The notes: generated from the sequence alone by a model not told the origin. A stretch of 64,000 bases of DNA from Paraburkholderia ferrariae NBRC 106233 (GCF_000685035.1 NZ_BAYB01000009.1:62001-126000), one strand, 5' to 3'. Counted from the first letter of the stretch, positions 25,841-35,252 are shown. Program-made: numbers and translations.

Positions 25841-26859
25841 GCCGCCCTGGCGACGACGTTCGGGGTGAACTTCTCGTAATGGAAGCTGTTCGGCTGCATG
25901 CCTTCGTCGTCGAAGTACTTCCGTACGGCATCGACCATCGGCGGCGGACCGCAGAGGTAGACATCGACGTCGCCATCGTTCAGGGCATCGGCGGGGATGT
26001 GCTGCGTGACCCAGCCCTTGCGCGGATGCGTCGAGTCCTCGTGCGCCACGACGGTAGCAAAGCTGAAGTTCGGCAGCTTCGCCGTGTAGGCCTCGATCGC
26101 CTCGACCTGCACGAGATCGAGATCCCGCGTGACGCCGTAGATCAGATGCACCTTCTGTTGCGGCGCCGTGCGCGCCAGCACCTTGAGCATCGAAAGGAAC
26201 GGTGCGAGCCCCGTGCCGCCGGCGAGGAACAGGAGCGGCCGCTGCGCGTCGCGCAGGTAGAAGCTGCCAAGCGGCCCGTGCAGGTCCAGCTTGTCGCCGG
26301 GCCGGGCCGCTTCCAGCCAGTGGCTCATCACGCCGCCCGGAATCTTCTTGATCAGAAAGCTGATCTTCGTTTCGCCGGGCGCCGACGAAAACGAATACGA
26401 ACGGTGCTGGCCACTGCCCGGCACGTCGATATTCACGTACTGACCAGGCAGGAAGACCGGGGCCGTTGCGTCCACATCGAGTTCGAGCACCACGGCCGCG
26501 TCGTTGTGCGGCTCGACTTTCGCCACGGTGGCAACGAAGCGGCTCTGCTCCGTCTTGCACGCGGTGGACGAGGTGGGAACCGCGATCACGCAATCGCTTT
26601 GCGGCACCATCTGGCAGGTCAGCACGAGCCCACCCGCTTTCTCGTCCTCGCTCAGGGCGTCTTCGATGTAATCGTCGCCCAGATCGTAGCGCCCGCTTTC
26701 GGCGCGGCACTTGCAGGTGCCGCACACGCCATCGGAACAATCCACGGGAAGGTTGATCCTCGCCCGAAACGCGGCATCGAGCACCTTCTCCCCCGCCTTG
26801 CAGTCGATGAAGCGGGTGACGCCGTCCTCGAAATTCAACGCAACCTTGAAACTGGACAT
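25837..26859 (-). CDS. benC: Benzoate 1,2-dioxygenase reductase subunit
   Basis: 340 residues. A plant-type 2Fe-2S ferredoxin domain has cysteines 41, 46, 49 and 82, then an FAD domain (PGQYVNIDVPG, HRSYSFSS) and an NAD domain (LFLAGGTGLAPFLSML, CGPPPMV). It moves electrons from NADH to the BenAB oxygenase. GGAGGAG precedes the ATG. It lies between benB (40 bp gap) and benD (overlap), the standard order. Confidence 0.95.
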   Translation of the reverse strand: MSSFKVALNFEDGVTRFIDCKAGEKVLDAAFRARINLPVDCSDGVCGTCKCRAESGRYDLGDDYIEDALSEDEKAGGLVLTCQMVPQSDCVIAVPTSSTACKTEQSRFVATVAKVEPHNDAAVVLELDVDATAPVFLPGQYVNIDVPGSGQHRSYSFSSAPGETKISFLIKKIPGGVMSHWLEAARPGDKLDLHGPLGSFYLRDAQRPLLFLAGGTGLAPFLSMLKVLARTAPQQKVHLIYGVTRDLDLVQVEAIEAYTAKLPNFSFATVVAHEDSTHPRKGWVTQHIPADALNDGDVDVYLCGPPPMVDAVRKYFDDEGMQPNSFHYEKFTPNVVARAA

Positions 26860-26899
26860 GGAAATCTCCTCCCCTGCTTTTAATACGGAATGCAGAACA

Positions 26900-27388
26900 T
26901 CAAACGTGATAGACGTCGAGAACCTGGCGGATATAGTCGTTCTTCAAAACGATCTTCTTGTATGAGATCAGCAGGTCTTCGCCCGCCCGGCGCAGCGTCA
27001 CGAACATCGTGCCGAAGAAGTGATCGGTCACGCGGTAACGGTGATTGAGCGTGTGGAAGTTGTAGCGTACGTCCACTTCGTCGCCGCGCTCCGCCAGCAC
27101 TTCCACGTTCGTGACGTTGTGGCTGGTGCGCGGCTCGGGCGTCGAAGCCCCGCTGCGCTCGGTCTTGATGCGGAACACGCGATCTTCCAGGCCGCCGCGG
27201 TCCGGGTAGTACATCAGCGAGATCTGGCTGTCGTGGTCATGGGTGATCTGGTCGTCGTCGTCCCATGCCGGCATCCAGTAGGTGACGTCTTCCGCATAGC
27301 ACGCAAGCCACGCGTCCCACTGGCGGTCGTCGAGCAGGCGTGCCTCTCGATACAGCGCGGCACAGACACGCGTATAGTCGAAGCTCAT
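26900..27388 (-). CDS. benB: Benzoate 1,2-dioxygenase small (beta) subunit
   Basis: 162 residues, the normal size of ring-hydroxylating dioxygenase beta subunits (NTF2-like fold). Features: [39 protein letters not shown] and the ending [11 protein letters not shown]. It makes up the alpha3beta3 oxygenase with BenA. The start at 27388 overlaps the benA stop by 4 bp; an earlier in-frame start inside benA was rejected. Confidence 0.95.
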   Translation of the reverse strand: MSFDYTRVCAALYREARLLDDRQWDAWLACYAEDVTYWMPAWDDDDQITHDHDSQISLMYYPDRGGLEDRVFRIKTERSGASTPEPRTSHNVTNVEVLAERGDEVDVRYNFHTLNHRYRVTDHFFGTMFVTLRRAGEDLLISYKKIVLKNDYIRQVLDVYHV

Positions 27389-28743
27389 GCCCGTGCCTCC
27401 CCGCTTTCCTTCTTGAGCGCATCGCGCATCACGCGCACCCAGTATTCGTGCTGGCACACGAACAGCCCTTCGTCTTCGCTGCGCTCGCCCGAAATGAGCG
27501 GCTTCAGCCCCATCTTCTGCGCGTTCTCATCCGGGCCTTCGATCCACAGGGGCGCGCCGCGCGAGAGGTCGTTCCACATCGCCGTGATGCCCGCGTAGCC
27601 CGACTGGCAGGCGCGGAACTCTTCGAGGTCGTCCGCCGTGCCCATGCCGGTGACGTTGAAGAAGTCCTCGTATTGGCGAATGCGCGTGGTGCGATCCGCG
27701 GCGCTCTCGCCCTTCGGCGCGAAGCAGAAAATGGAAACTTCGGTCTTGTCCACGCTGATCGGCCGCACCACGCGAATCTGCGTGCTGAACTGGTCCATCA
27801 GGAACACGTTCGGATACAGGCAGAGGTTGCGCGTCTGGTTCACGATGAAGCCGGCCTTCGCCTCGCCCACGCGTGCCGTGATTTCGTCGCGATGGCGGTA
27901 GACCGGCCGCACGTCGGGATTCATCGTGTTGGTCCACAGGAGAATGTGGCCGTGCTCGAAGCCATAGACGCCCGCCACGGACTTGCTCCAGCTATTGGCG
28001 TCCACTGCCTGGGTGCCGTCTTCCTTGCGCCGCCCCATCGTCGCGGCGTAGTTCCAGTGCACGGTGCTGACGTGATAGCCGTCGCAGCCGTTCTCCATCT
28101 GCATCTTCCAGTTGCCTTCGTAGACATAGGAAGAGTTGCCGCGCACCACCTCCAGCCCCTCGGGCGCCTGATCGACGATCTGGTCGATGATCACCCGCGC
28201 TTCGCCCAGGTAGTCTTCCAGCGGCATGACATCGGCATTGAGACTCCCGAACAGGAAGCCGCGATAGTTCTGGAATCGCGCGACTTTCTTCAGGTCGTGC
28301 GATCCGTGGGTGTTGAACTGCACCGGATATTCAGTGGTTTTCTCGTCCTTCACCTTCAGCAGCTTGCCGGTATTGGAGAAGGTCCAGCCGTGGAAGGGAC
28401 ACGTGAAGCTGCCCTTGTTGCCGTGCTTGCGCCGGCACAGCATCGCGCCCTTGTGCGCGCAGGCGTTGATGACGGCATGCAGTTCGCCGGTCTTGTCGCG
28501 CGTGATGACCACCGGCTGGCGGCCGATCCACGTGGTGTAGTAGTCGTTGTTCTCGCTGACCTGGCTCTCGTGCGCCAGGTACACCCAGTTGCTCTCGAAG
28601 ATGTGCTTCATTTCGAGGTCGAACAGGCTGGCGTTCGTGAAGATGTCGCGGCGGCAACGGTACACACCCGCTTGCCTGTCGTCCTGCACGGCGGTGGCCA
28701 GCAGGTGTTCCAGTTCGTTGCTTTGGTCGATGATGGCGGACAT
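27385..28743 (-). CDS. benA: Benzoate 1,2-dioxygenase large (alpha) subunit
   Basis: 452 residues. The Rieske centre ligands are C95, H97, C115 and H118 (CAHKGAMLC and CPFHGW); the mononuclear iron ligands are H224 and H229 with bridging D221 in [10 protein letters not shown]. It adds both atoms of O2 to benzoate to give the cis-diol. Anthranilate or a related benzoate cannot be fully excluded, but the adjacent benD favours benzoate. GGGGAGAG precedes the ATG. It follows catA by 65 bp. Confidence 0.94.
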   Translation of the reverse strand: MSAIIDQSNELEHLLATAVQDDRQAGVYRCRRDIFTNASLFDLEMKHIFESNWVYLAHESQVSENNDYYTTWIGRQPVVITRDKTGELHAVINACAHKGAMLCRRKHGNKGSFTCPFHGWTFSNTGKLLKVKDEKTTEYPVQFNTHGSHDLKKVARFQNYRGFLFGSLNADVMPLEDYLGEARVIIDQIVDQAPEGLEVVRGNSSYVYEGNWKMQMENGCDGYHVSTVHWNYAATMGRRKEDGTQAVDANSWSKSVAGVYGFEHGHILLWTNTMNPDVRPVYRHRDEITARVGEAKAGFIVNQTRNLCLYPNVFLMDQFSTQIRVVRPISVDKTEVSIFCFAPKGESAADRTTRIRQYEDFFNVTGMGTADDLEEFRACQSGYAGITAMWNDLSRGAPLWIEGPDENAQKMGLKPLISGERSEDEGLFVCQHEYWVRVMRDALKKESGEARA

Positions 28744-28808
28744 GTTTGCTCTCCCCAGGCGCGAACCGGGCCCTGCCCGGAAGTCGCGCACCGGTATCGA
28801 ATGATGCT

Positions 28809-29729
28809 TCAGGCCGCGGCGCGGACGCGCCCGACTTCGGCGGCCGGCGCGGTGTCGCGCTCGGCGTTGAGGCGGAAATCGAAATCGATCGAGGCGAACG
28901 GCTTGTCCACGCCGCGCTGCTTCAACAGATCGGCCGATGCGACGTGCTCGATGGGCGGCACGAGCCCTTCGCGGCTCGCGAATGCGAAGTCGTCCCAGAG
29001 GTAGGCATCGCCGTCGATGTTGATCTGCGTGGTCAGCTTGCGGTGGCCCGGCGCCGAAACGAAGAAGTGGATATGCGCGGGGCGCTGGCCGTGGCGGCCG
29101 AGCTTGTCGAGCAGGCGCTGCGTCGTGCCCTCGGGCGGGCAGCCGTAGCCCACCGGCACGATGCTGCGGAACTGGTAGCGGCCGTCCTGATCGGTCACGA
29201 TCGTGCGGCGCAGATTGAAGTGCGGCTGCGTCTTGTCGAAGAACGAGTAGTTGCCGAGCGTGTTGGCGTGCCAGACCTCCACCTGCGCGCCGGACAGCGG
29301 CTTGCCGTGGCCGTCGTACACCGTGCCCTGCATGAAGAGCAATTCGCCCTTGCCGTCTTCGCTGCCGTCGTCGAGACGCGCATAGCCCACGCTCTTCGGC
29401 GCACCCGCCACATAGAGCGGGCCCTCGATCGTGCGCGGCGTGCCGCCCGTCAAGCCGGCCTTCGCTTCGGCTTCGTCCATGCGGATGTCGAGGAAGCGTT
29501 CGAGTCCGAGGCCCGCGGCCAGCAGGCCGAGTTCCTGGGTGGCACCCGCTTCGGAGAGGTACTCGATGCCCTTCCACACTTCGGTAGGCGTGAGATCGAG
29601 GTCTTCGATGGCCTTGAAGAGGTCGGTGGCGAGACGTACGACCACCTGCTGAACGCGGGGATCGATTTCGCCTTTGGCGGTATCGACGACGAACCCTTTT
29701 ACGAGGGTTTCGATTTCTGCGTGCTTCAT
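28809..29729 (-). CDS. catA: Catechol 1,2-dioxygenase
   Basis: 306 residues, the normal length. Fe(III) ligands can be placed at Y161 and Y195 and at H219 and H221 (RPAHIHF), with the dimer-linker N-terminal helix region before them. It cleaves catechol between the hydroxyls to cis,cis-muconate, the substrate of CatB. AGGAG precedes the ATG. It is the first gene of the catA-benABCD transcript and is divergent from the LysR gene. Confidence 0.95.
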   Translation of the reverse strand: MKHAEIETLVKGFVVDTAKGEIDPRVQQVVVRLATDLFKAIEDLDLTPTEVWKGIEYLSEAGATQELGLLAAGLGLERFLDIRMDEAEAKAGLTGGTPRTIEGPLYVAGAPKSVGYARLDDGSEDGKGELLFMQGTVYDGHGKPLSGAQVEVWHANTLGNYSFFDKTQPHFNLRRTIVTDQDGRYQFRSIVPVGYGCPPEGTTQRLLDKLGRHGQRPAHIHFFVSAPGHRKLTTQINIDGDAYLWDDFAFASREGLVPPIEHVASADLLKQRGVDKPFASIDFDFRLNAERDTAPAAEVGRVRAAA

Positions 29730-29904
29730 TGTCTGCTCCTATGCTCTGATCACGGAACCTCGCGCGCACTGGGGGACGAGCGTGGGATAAGCGCGCTGTT
29801 TCCCAGGTGCCGCCGCCGCGTGAACGGCTCCTTGCCTGCTTGGGGCGAGGGGCTTTCTTTCATGCCCAGAAGGTATAATGAGATGCGGCTGAGGACGTGG
29901 CTGA

Positions 29905-29935
29905 AGCATAGTTGGCGCCGAATCGGCGCGTCCAA
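29905..29935 (-). promoter_or_regulatory. Predicted catA promoter
   Basis: On the minus strand TTGGAC (29935-29930) and TATGCT (29910-29905) are separated by 19 bp. The spacer is filled by the perfect inverted repeat GCGCCGA-A-TCGGCGC (29915-29929). The LysR-type box at 29957-29971 is centred about 66 bp upstream of the predicted start near 29898. The same hexamer and spacing occur at catB. Confidence 0.45.
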
Positions 29936-29956
29936 CACTGATTTAGTATCGAGACA

Positions 29957-29971
29957 ATATCTCCAGGGTAT
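29957..29971. promoter_or_regulatory. BenM/CatM-type LysR box upstream of catA
   Basis: ATAT-N7-GTAT, one mismatch from the ATAC-N7-GTAT consensus of BenM, CatM and CatR. It overlaps the ATG of the LysR gene (29970), so binding would both activate catA and repress the regulator's own gene. Confidence 0.6.
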
Positions 29972-30893
29972 GAACATCGAACTTCGACATTTGCGCTACT
30001 TCGTGGCCGTGGCCGAAGAACGCAACTTCACGCGCGCCGCCCAGCGGCTGCATATCGCGCAGCCGCCGCTCTCCCGCCAGATCCAGCAACTCGAAGAGGC
30101 GCTGGGCGTGCAGTTGTTCGAGCGCAACTCCCGGCCGCTCAAGCTCACCGACACCGGCCGTTTCTTCTATTCGCACGCGGTGCAACTGCTCGCGCAGACC
30201 GCCGAACTCGAATCGATGACGCGGCGCGTGGGCAAGATCGAGCGCAGCCTTTCGGTGGGGTTCGTGGGCTCGACGCTGTATGGCCTGCTGCCGAAGATCA
30301 TTCGCCGCTTTCGTCAGGAGAATGGCGCCGTCGAACTGAGCCTGCACGAGATGTCCACGATGGACCAGATCCAGGCGCTCAAGGAGGGGCGCATCGACGT
30401 GGGCTTCGGACGCATCCGGCTGGAAGACCCGAGCATCCGGCGCGTGGTGCTGCGCGAGGAGCGCATGATCGTGGCGCTGCCGATCGGCCATCCGCTCATC
30501 GACGCCAAACCCGTGCTCGCGCTTACCGACCTCGTGAGCGAAACCCTCATCATCTTCCCGAAGGCGCCGCGCCCGAGCTACGCGGACCAGGTGCTGGCAG
30601 CCTTCCACGACCGTTCGCTCAAGCCGGCGCACCTCTACGAAACGCGTGAGCTGCAGATTGCGCTCGGGCTCGTCGCGGCGGGCGAAGGCATCTCGATCGT
30701 GCCGAGCAGCGTGCACGGGCTGCGGCGCAGCGATGTCATCTACAAGGACCTGGACGACCCGCGGCTCGTTTCGCCGATCATCATGAGCATGCGCATGCTC
30801 GACGAGTCGGAGGATCTCACGCGCATGCTCGAACTGATCTACCGGCTTTACACCGAGGAACAGATGGAGTTCATTGCGCCGGCGGCGCCGTGA
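29970..30893 (+). CDS. catR: LysR-family regulator of the cat/ben genes (CatR/BenM type)
   Basis: 307 residues from ATG 29970; the frame is open far upstream but overlaps catA there. The N-terminal helix-turn-helix is MNIELRHLRYFVAVAEERNFTRAAQRLHIAQPPLSRQIQQLEE, very like CatR and CatM. The effector domain has VGFVGSTLYGLLPKIIRRFR and LALTDLVSETLIIFP, which also fit. Relatives respond to cis,cis-muconate, some also to benzoate. It lies between catA-ben (minus) and catB-catC (plus), both carrying matching boxes. The symbol is by context. Confidence 0.88.
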   Translation: MNIELRHLRYFVAVAEERNFTRAAQRLHIAQPPLSRQIQQLEEALGVQLFERNSRPLKLTDTGRFFYSHAVQLLAQTAELESMTRRVGKIERSLSVGFVGSTLYGLLPKIIRRFRQENGAVELSLHEMSTMDQIQALKEGRIDVGFGRIRLEDPSIRRVVLREERMIVALPIGHPLIDAKPVLALTDLVSETLIIFPKAPRPSYADQVLAAFHDRSLKPAHLYETRELQIALGLVAAGEGISIVPSSVHGLRRSDVIYKDLDDPRLVSPIIMSMRMLDESEDLTRMLELIYRLYTEEQMEFIAPAAP

Positions 30894-30919
30894 GGGATGC
30901 GTTGAAGAGGATCGGCTCA

Positions 30920-30934
30920 ATACTCTCAAGGTAT
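30920..30934 (+). promoter_or_regulatory. Consensus CatR/BenM box upstream of catB
   Basis: ATAC (30920-30923), seven bases, GTAT (30931-30934): a perfect ATAC-N7-GTAT box. Its centre is about 65 bp before the predicted catB transcription start near 30992, the usual place for the recognition site of a LysR activator. Confidence 0.75.
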
Positions 30935-30954
30935 TGAATCAGACATTATCGGTG

Positions 30955-30985
30955 TTGGACATCGCCCGCTGAGGCCACGCATACT
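30955..30985 (+). promoter_or_regulatory. Predicted catB promoter
   Basis: TTGGAC (30955-30960) and CATACT (30980-30985) with 19 bp between. The -35 hexamer, the long spacer and the upstream LysR box match the catA promoter. A weak -10 and a long spacer suit an activator-dependent promoter. Confidence 0.5.
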
Positions 30986-31017
30986 GCGTTCACATCATCC
31001 AACGGTATCTTCCGGGT

Positions 31018-32163
31018 ATGAACGCAACCGTCAGCTCCATTGAGGCGATCCTCGTCGATCTGCCGACCATCCGCCCCCACCAGCTCGCGATGGCGACCAT
31101 GCAGCAGCAAACGCTCGTGGTCGTCAAACTCCTGTCCAGCGACGGCGTGGTGGGTATCGGCGAAGCCACCACCATCGGCGGCCTTGCCTACGGCGACGAG
31201 AGTCCCGAGGGCATCAAGCTCACCATCGACACCTATCTGGCCCCCGCCCTCGTGGGCACGGACGCGACCAACGTGCACGCCGCCATGGCGAAGCTGAACA
31301 AGGTGGCGCGCGGCAACCGCTTTGCGAAGTGCGCGCTCGAAACGGCGCTGCTCGATGCGCAGGGCAAGCGCCTGAACGTGCCGCTCGCCACGCTGCTGGG
31401 CGGCGCGGTGCGCACTGCGCTGCCTGCGCTGTGGACGCTTGCGAGCGGCGACACCGGCCGCGACATCGACGAAGCCGAGCGCCTGCTGGCCGAACGCCGC
31501 CACGACACCTTCAAGCTCAAGATCGGCCGGCGCAGCGTGCGCGACGACGTGGCCCACGTCGCGGCAATCAAGCGCGCGCTCGGCGAACGCGCGCGCGTGA
31601 CCGTGGACGTGAACCAGGCCTGGAACGAAGCCGAGGCGGCAACCGGCATCGCCCTGCTGGAAGATGCGGGGATCGACCTCGTCGAGCAGCCTGTGCCGCG
31701 CGAGCAACGCGCGGCGCTCGCGCGGCTCGCGGCACGTTTCGTAGTCCCGATCATGGCCGACGAAACGCTGATGGGCCCCGAGGACGCAATCGATCTCGTG
31801 CGCGGCGCCTGTGCCGATGTGTTCGCGCTGAAGATCATGAAATCGGGCGGCCTGTACGGCACCCTGCGCACGGCCGCCGTGGGCGACGCGGCGGGCATGG
31901 CGCTCTACGGCGGCACGATGCTCGAAGGCAGCGTGGGCACGCTGGCGGCCGCGCATGTTTTCGCCACGCTGCCGCAACTCGCATGGGGCACCGAACTGTT
32001 CGGGCCGCTGCTGGTGAAGGACGACATCGTGACCGAACGGCCCGTGTACCGCGACTTCTGCCTGCACCTGCCCACTGGCCCGGGCCTCGGCATCGCGATC
32101 GACGAGGACAAGCTCGCGCACTATCGCCGCGATGCCTCGCGCAAGTCCGTGGCGCTCGCCTGA
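31018..32163 (+). CDS. catB: Muconate cycloisomerase
   Basis: 381 residues of the enolase superfamily. The catalytic lysines K166 and K168 (FKLKIG) and metal ligands D197 (TVDVNQ), E223 (DLVEQP) and D248 (MADET) lie at the positions known for muconate lactonising enzymes. It converts cis,cis-muconate to (+)-muconolactone. It precedes catC by 36 bp on the same strand. Confidence 0.95.
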   Translation: MNATVSSIEAILVDLPTIRPHQLAMATMQQQTLVVVKLLSSDGVVGIGEATTIGGLAYGDESPEGIKLTIDTYLAPALVGTDATNVHAAMAKLNKVARGNRFAKCALETALLDAQGKRLNVPLATLLGGAVRTALPALWTLASGDTGRDIDEAERLLAERRHDTFKLKIGRRSVRDDVAHVAAIKRALGERARVTVDVNQAWNEAEAATGIALLEDAGIDLVEQPVPREQRAALARLAARFVVPIMADETLMGPEDAIDLVRGACADVFALKIMKSGGLYGTLRTAAVGDAAGMALYGGTMLEGSVGTLAAAHVFATLPQLAWGTELFGPLLVKDDIVTERPVYRDFCLHLPTGPGLGIAIDEDKLAHYRRDASRKSVALA

Positions 32164-32199
32164 GTTTTCCCAACCTTCTTTGCCGGAACTCCACCACCC

Positions 32200-32478
32200 A
32201 TGCTCTTTCTCGTCAGAATGGACGTGCATCTGCCCGCGGACCTGCCCGCGGCGCAGGCCGATGAAATCAAGGCGCGCGAAAAGGTCTACTCGCAGGAACT
32301 GCAGCGCTCGGGCAAGTGGCAGGCGCTCTACCGGATCGTGGGCGAATACGCGAACTACAGCGTGTTCGACGTCGAATCGAACGACGAACTGCACATGCTG
32401 CTCTCGGCGCTGCCGCTCTTCCCCTATATGAAGCTGCACGTCACGCCGCTCGCGAAACATCCTTCGTCGATTCGCTGA
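32200..32478 (+). CDS. catC: Muconolactone delta-isomerase
   Basis: 92 residues, a typical CatC length. Features: MLFLVRMDVHLPADLPAAQADEIKAREK, WRIVGEYANYSVFDVES-like middle (YRIVGEYANYSVFDVES) and LLSALPLFPYMKLHVTPLAKHPSS. It moves the ring double bond to give the enol-lactone. The remaining catD and the beta-ketoadipate genes are not in the window. Confidence 0.96.
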   Translation: MLFLVRMDVHLPADLPAAQADEIKAREKVYSQELQRSGKWQALYRIVGEYANYSVFDVESNDELHMLLSALPLFPYMKLHVTPLAKHPSSIR

Positions 32479-32495
32479 TCGCGCCCCGCTGCCAG

Positions 32496-32590
32496 GCGGA
32501 CACAAAGCGGGAAAAATGCGGGGACCAATGTGGGCACACGCGCGGAACAAGCGCGGACACAAACGCGCGCACAAAACAGGGGCCCAAAAC
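32496..32590 (+). repeat. Degenerate iterated element between catC and ilvE
   Basis: Eight to nine loosely related units of 10-14 bp, each starting with a G-rich block and ending in an A-tract, for example GCGGACACAAA, GCGGGAAAAAT, GCGCGGAACAA, GCGCGGACACAAAC, GCGCGCACAAAAC. The A-tracts recur about once per helical turn, which could bend the DNA. No coding function seen. Confidence 0.4.
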
Positions 32591-32623
32591 GGGGCCGCAT
32601 TGACCTCCCACGGCCCCGTTTTG
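32585..32623 (+). terminator. Strong hairpin after catC, probable terminator
   Basis: CAAAACGGGGCCG (32585-32597) and CGGCCCCGTTTTG (32611-32623) form a perfect 13-bp stem with a 13-nt loop. A-T pairs at the base give TTTT on either strand, so it may work in both directions. Confidence 0.65.
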
Positions 32624-32732
32624 CGGCTCAACCGCCTTCCAGGCCCCAGCCCGCCGGAAAATCTGCACCAAACCTCAAAAAAGACCGAAAATACGCAGGC
32701 AGCCGCAATCAACAACCGCGAGACACCGAAAC

Positions 32733-33842
32733 ATGAGCACTAGCAGTCGCCTGGCATTCTCCGTCGAACAGCACCCCAACCCCACGCCTGCCGCCCAGAT
32801 CGCCGAGCGCCTCGAAAGCCCGGTCTTCGGCCGCGTGTTTACCGACCACATGGTCACGATCCGCTGGAGCGAAGGGCGCGGCTGGCACGACGCCAAGGTC
32901 GAGGCACGCCGTCCGTTCCAGATCGACCCGGCCTGCGCGGTCCTCCACTACGCCCAGGAAATTTTCGAAGGCATGAAGGCGTATCGCCGCGAAGACGGCT
33001 CGATCGCCCTGTTCCGCCCGCAGGAAAACGCGAAGCGTTTTCGCGCCTCGGCGGCACGCATGTCGATGGCGGATCTGCCCGAAGAACTCTTCATGCAGGC
33101 GATCGAAGCGCTTGTCGACACCGACCAGGCGTGGGTTCCCGGCGGCGACGGCAGCCTCTACATTCGCCCGTTCATGTTCGCGACCGAGAGCTTCCTCGGC
33201 GTGCGCGCCTCGTCGGAGTACGTGTTCTGCGTGATCGCTTGCCCGGTCGGCCCGTACTTCAAGCCGGGCAAGTCGGCAGTGACGGTGTGGGTGTCGGACC
33301 AGTACACGCGCGCGGCGCCCGGCGGCACGGGCGCGGCCAAGTGCGGCGGCAACTACGCGGCCAGCCTGATCGCGCAAACCGAAGCTTCGAGCAAGGGCTG
33401 CGACCAGGTGGTCTTCCTCGACGCGGCCCAGCACCGCTGGATCGAGGAACTGGGCGGCATGAACGTGTTCTTCGTGATGGACGACGGCTCGCTCGTCACG
33501 CCGCCGCTCTCGGGCACGATCCTGCCCGGCATCACGCGCGCGTCGATCATCGAACTGGCGCGCAAGGAAGGCATCGAGGTCAAGGAAGCGCCCGTTGCCT
33601 TCGACGCGTGGCGCGACGACGCCGCCAGCGGCCGTGTGAAGGAAAGCTTCGCGTGCGGCACGGCGGCCGTGGTCACGGCCATCGGCCAGGTGCGTCACGC
33701 GGACGGCGAATTCACCATTGGTGACGGTGGCGAAGGCGAAGTCACGCGCCGCATCCGCACCCTGCTCACCGGCATTCAGCGCGGCAAGGTGGCCGATCCG
33801 TCGAACTGGGTCTGGAAGGTGGAATCGGGCAAGAAGGCGTAA
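32733..33842 (+). CDS. ilvE: Branched-chain amino acid aminotransferase (group II)
   Basis: 369 residues, the longer eukaryote-like BCAT group. The PLP lysine is in GAAKCGGNYAAS, and other family pieces are VLHYAQEIFEGMKAYR, GSLYIRPFMFATE, WIEELGGMNVFFV and the phosphate-binding SGTILPGITR. It makes leucine, isoleucine and valine from their keto acids in the cytoplasm. It stands alone between the catC hairpin and its own terminator. Confidence 0.95.
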   Translation: MSTSSRLAFSVEQHPNPTPAAQIAERLESPVFGRVFTDHMVTIRWSEGRGWHDAKVEARRPFQIDPACAVLHYAQEIFEGMKAYRREDGSIALFRPQENAKRFRASAARMSMADLPEELFMQAIEALVDTDQAWVPGGDGSLYIRPFMFATESFLGVRASSEYVFCVIACPVGPYFKPGKSAVTVWVSDQYTRAAPGGTGAAKCGGNYAASLIAQTEASSKGCDQVVFLDAAQHRWIEELGGMNVFFVMDDGSLVTPPLSGTILPGITRASIIELARKEGIEVKEAPVAFDAWRDDAASGRVKESFACGTAAVVTAIGQVRHADGEFTIGDGGEGEVTRRIRTLLTGIQRGKVADPSNWVWKVESGKKA

Positions 33843-33868
33843 GCGCCGGTCCGGTTTTGTCCAAGAGC

Positions 33869-33900
33869 GGGGCGCACTCAGGTGCGCCCCGTTTTTTTTG
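33869..33900 (+). terminator. Rho-independent terminator after ilvE
   Basis: CGGGGCGCAC (33869-33878) and GTGCGCCCCG (33883-33892) pair around TCAG and are followed by eight T. It is 26 bp after the ilvE stop. Confidence 0.93.
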
Positions 33901-33911
33901 CCGCGTTTTTA

Positions 33912-35249
33912 TCACGCCCCTGCCGCAAGCCGCTCCGCCGACACTCGCAGCCCCTCGAAAAGGCGCGCGGCGACCCGCTCCGGAAAACCGGCGGGCAACG
34001 CCTTGCCCACCGCTTCGATCACGGCGGGCGTGCGCTCGATGAAACGCATGACGAGCGGCCCGGCGTCGTCGCCGTAATGGCACAGCCGCGCGGTGGCGTC
34101 GAAGTGGGTGCGCTTCACGTCCCGCATGCGGTAATGGCGGCCCCGGCCCCACACCGCCATGACGAGCGTCGCCTTGTGCCAGGACCACTGGTTGCCGCCG
34201 TCGCCCTCCACGGGCCAGATGGACATCACGTCGTAGAGCGGCGCGAGCTGGAAGCGGCCGCCCGGCAGCAGGCGCAGGCTGAAGTTTTTTGCGTGGCCAT
34301 CGGGCGCGGCCAGCATCCAGAAAGCGATCTGCGCGCCGAGAAAGGTTTCGATGTCTTGCAGGGGCCGCTGCGATTGCCGCAGAATGCCCGCGATTTCGCG
34401 CATGCCCGGGCCGCCCTGCGACTCGTATTTGCGATGCGGCGGCACGCCCAGGGCCTGGCAAAAATCCTCCTGGGGCAGACGCAATAGCGCGCCGCGCGTG
34501 GACCATGCGCGGTCGAAACGCTCGACGCTCAGCACTTTCTGCGCGCCGAACGTTTCGATGCGGGCTTCGGAAACCGGCAGCCCGTAGGCGCGCAGCACCG
34601 CGAGGCAAAGCCATTCGTTTTCGACCGAGGTCTGGAAATCGACCTTGCGGTGGCCGATCAGGCCAAGCGGCAGCTTGAGGATGTGCGTGGTCGGCGTGGC
34701 GCCGTGCGGCAGGTGCCACTGGCCTTCGTGGTACAGCAGCGCGGTCTTTTCCTGCGCGCCCGCAAGCGAAATGCGCAGTTCGCCGGCCTCGTCGTCCCCG
34801 GCTTCGCCGCCCGGCAGCGTGCCGGCGGTTTCGAGCAGCAGGCGTTCGATCGCGGCCTCGGAGAGCGGCGTGCCGTCGATGGCCTCGACGTTTGCCGGCA
34901 CCTCGTCCTCATCGAGCAGTTGCACGGCGCCTACGCAATCGCGCCCGATTGCCTTGAGCAGGTCGAACGCTTCCACGGTCTCGGTGCGAAAGCGCGTTGC
35001 AATGCGCCGGCGGATCTGCGGGCTGTCGGGCAACAGGTTGTCGAAGTAGTTGTGCACGCGCTCGCCGCGCAGCGGCCGCGCGCCGATGCCGAACGGCAGC
35101 GAGAGCGACAAGGGCCGCCCCACGGCCGATTGCTTCCAGCCGGCGTCGTAATGCAGTTCCATGTCGCCGCCGGCCGGCAGGACCCAGGCGCCCACCCGTT
35201 CGCCGTTGGCCCAGACGGAAAGTGCGCGCGAATGCGATCGACGGCCCAT
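33912..35249 (-). CDS. hipA: HipA-family Ser/Thr kinase toxin
   Basis: 445 residues, the usual size. The N-terminal HipA_N region (LSVWANGERVGAWV; RPLSLSLPFG; VHNYFDNLLPDSP) is followed by the kinase core: the glycine-rich loop SLAGAQEKTALL, the catalytic aspartate in APDGHAKNFSL and the metal-binding aspartate in PLYDVMS. HipA phosphorylates glutamyl-tRNA synthetase and related targets and halts growth. All key residues are visible, so it is probably active. It lies 3 bp after hipB on the same strand. Confidence 0.92.
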   Translation of the reverse strand: MGRRSHSRALSVWANGERVGAWVLPAGGDMELHYDAGWKQSAVGRPLSLSLPFGIGARPLRGERVHNYFDNLLPDSPQIRRRIATRFRTETVEAFDLLKAIGRDCVGAVQLLDEDEVPANVEAIDGTPLSEAAIERLLLETAGTLPGGEAGDDEAGELRISLAGAQEKTALLYHEGQWHLPHGATPTTHILKLPLGLIGHRKVDFQTSVENEWLCLAVLRAYGLPVSEARIETFGAQKVLSVERFDRAWSTRGALLRLPQEDFCQALGVPPHRKYESQGGPGMREIAGILRQSQRPLQDIETFLGAQIAFWMLAAPDGHAKNFSLRLLPGGRFQLAPLYDVMSIWPVEGDGGNQWSWHKATLVMAVWGRGRHYRMRDVKRTHFDATARLCHYGDDAGPLVMRFIERTPAVIEAVGKALPAGFPERVAARLFEGLRVSAERLAAGA

Positions 35250-35252
35250 GCG

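Noticed and set aside
28809-32478. Chlorocatechol (clc/tfd-type) pathway.
   Set aside because: CatC is present, benABCD is adjacent, and no chlorodienelactone hydrolase or maleylacetate reductase gene is seen, so the ordinary catechol branch fits better.
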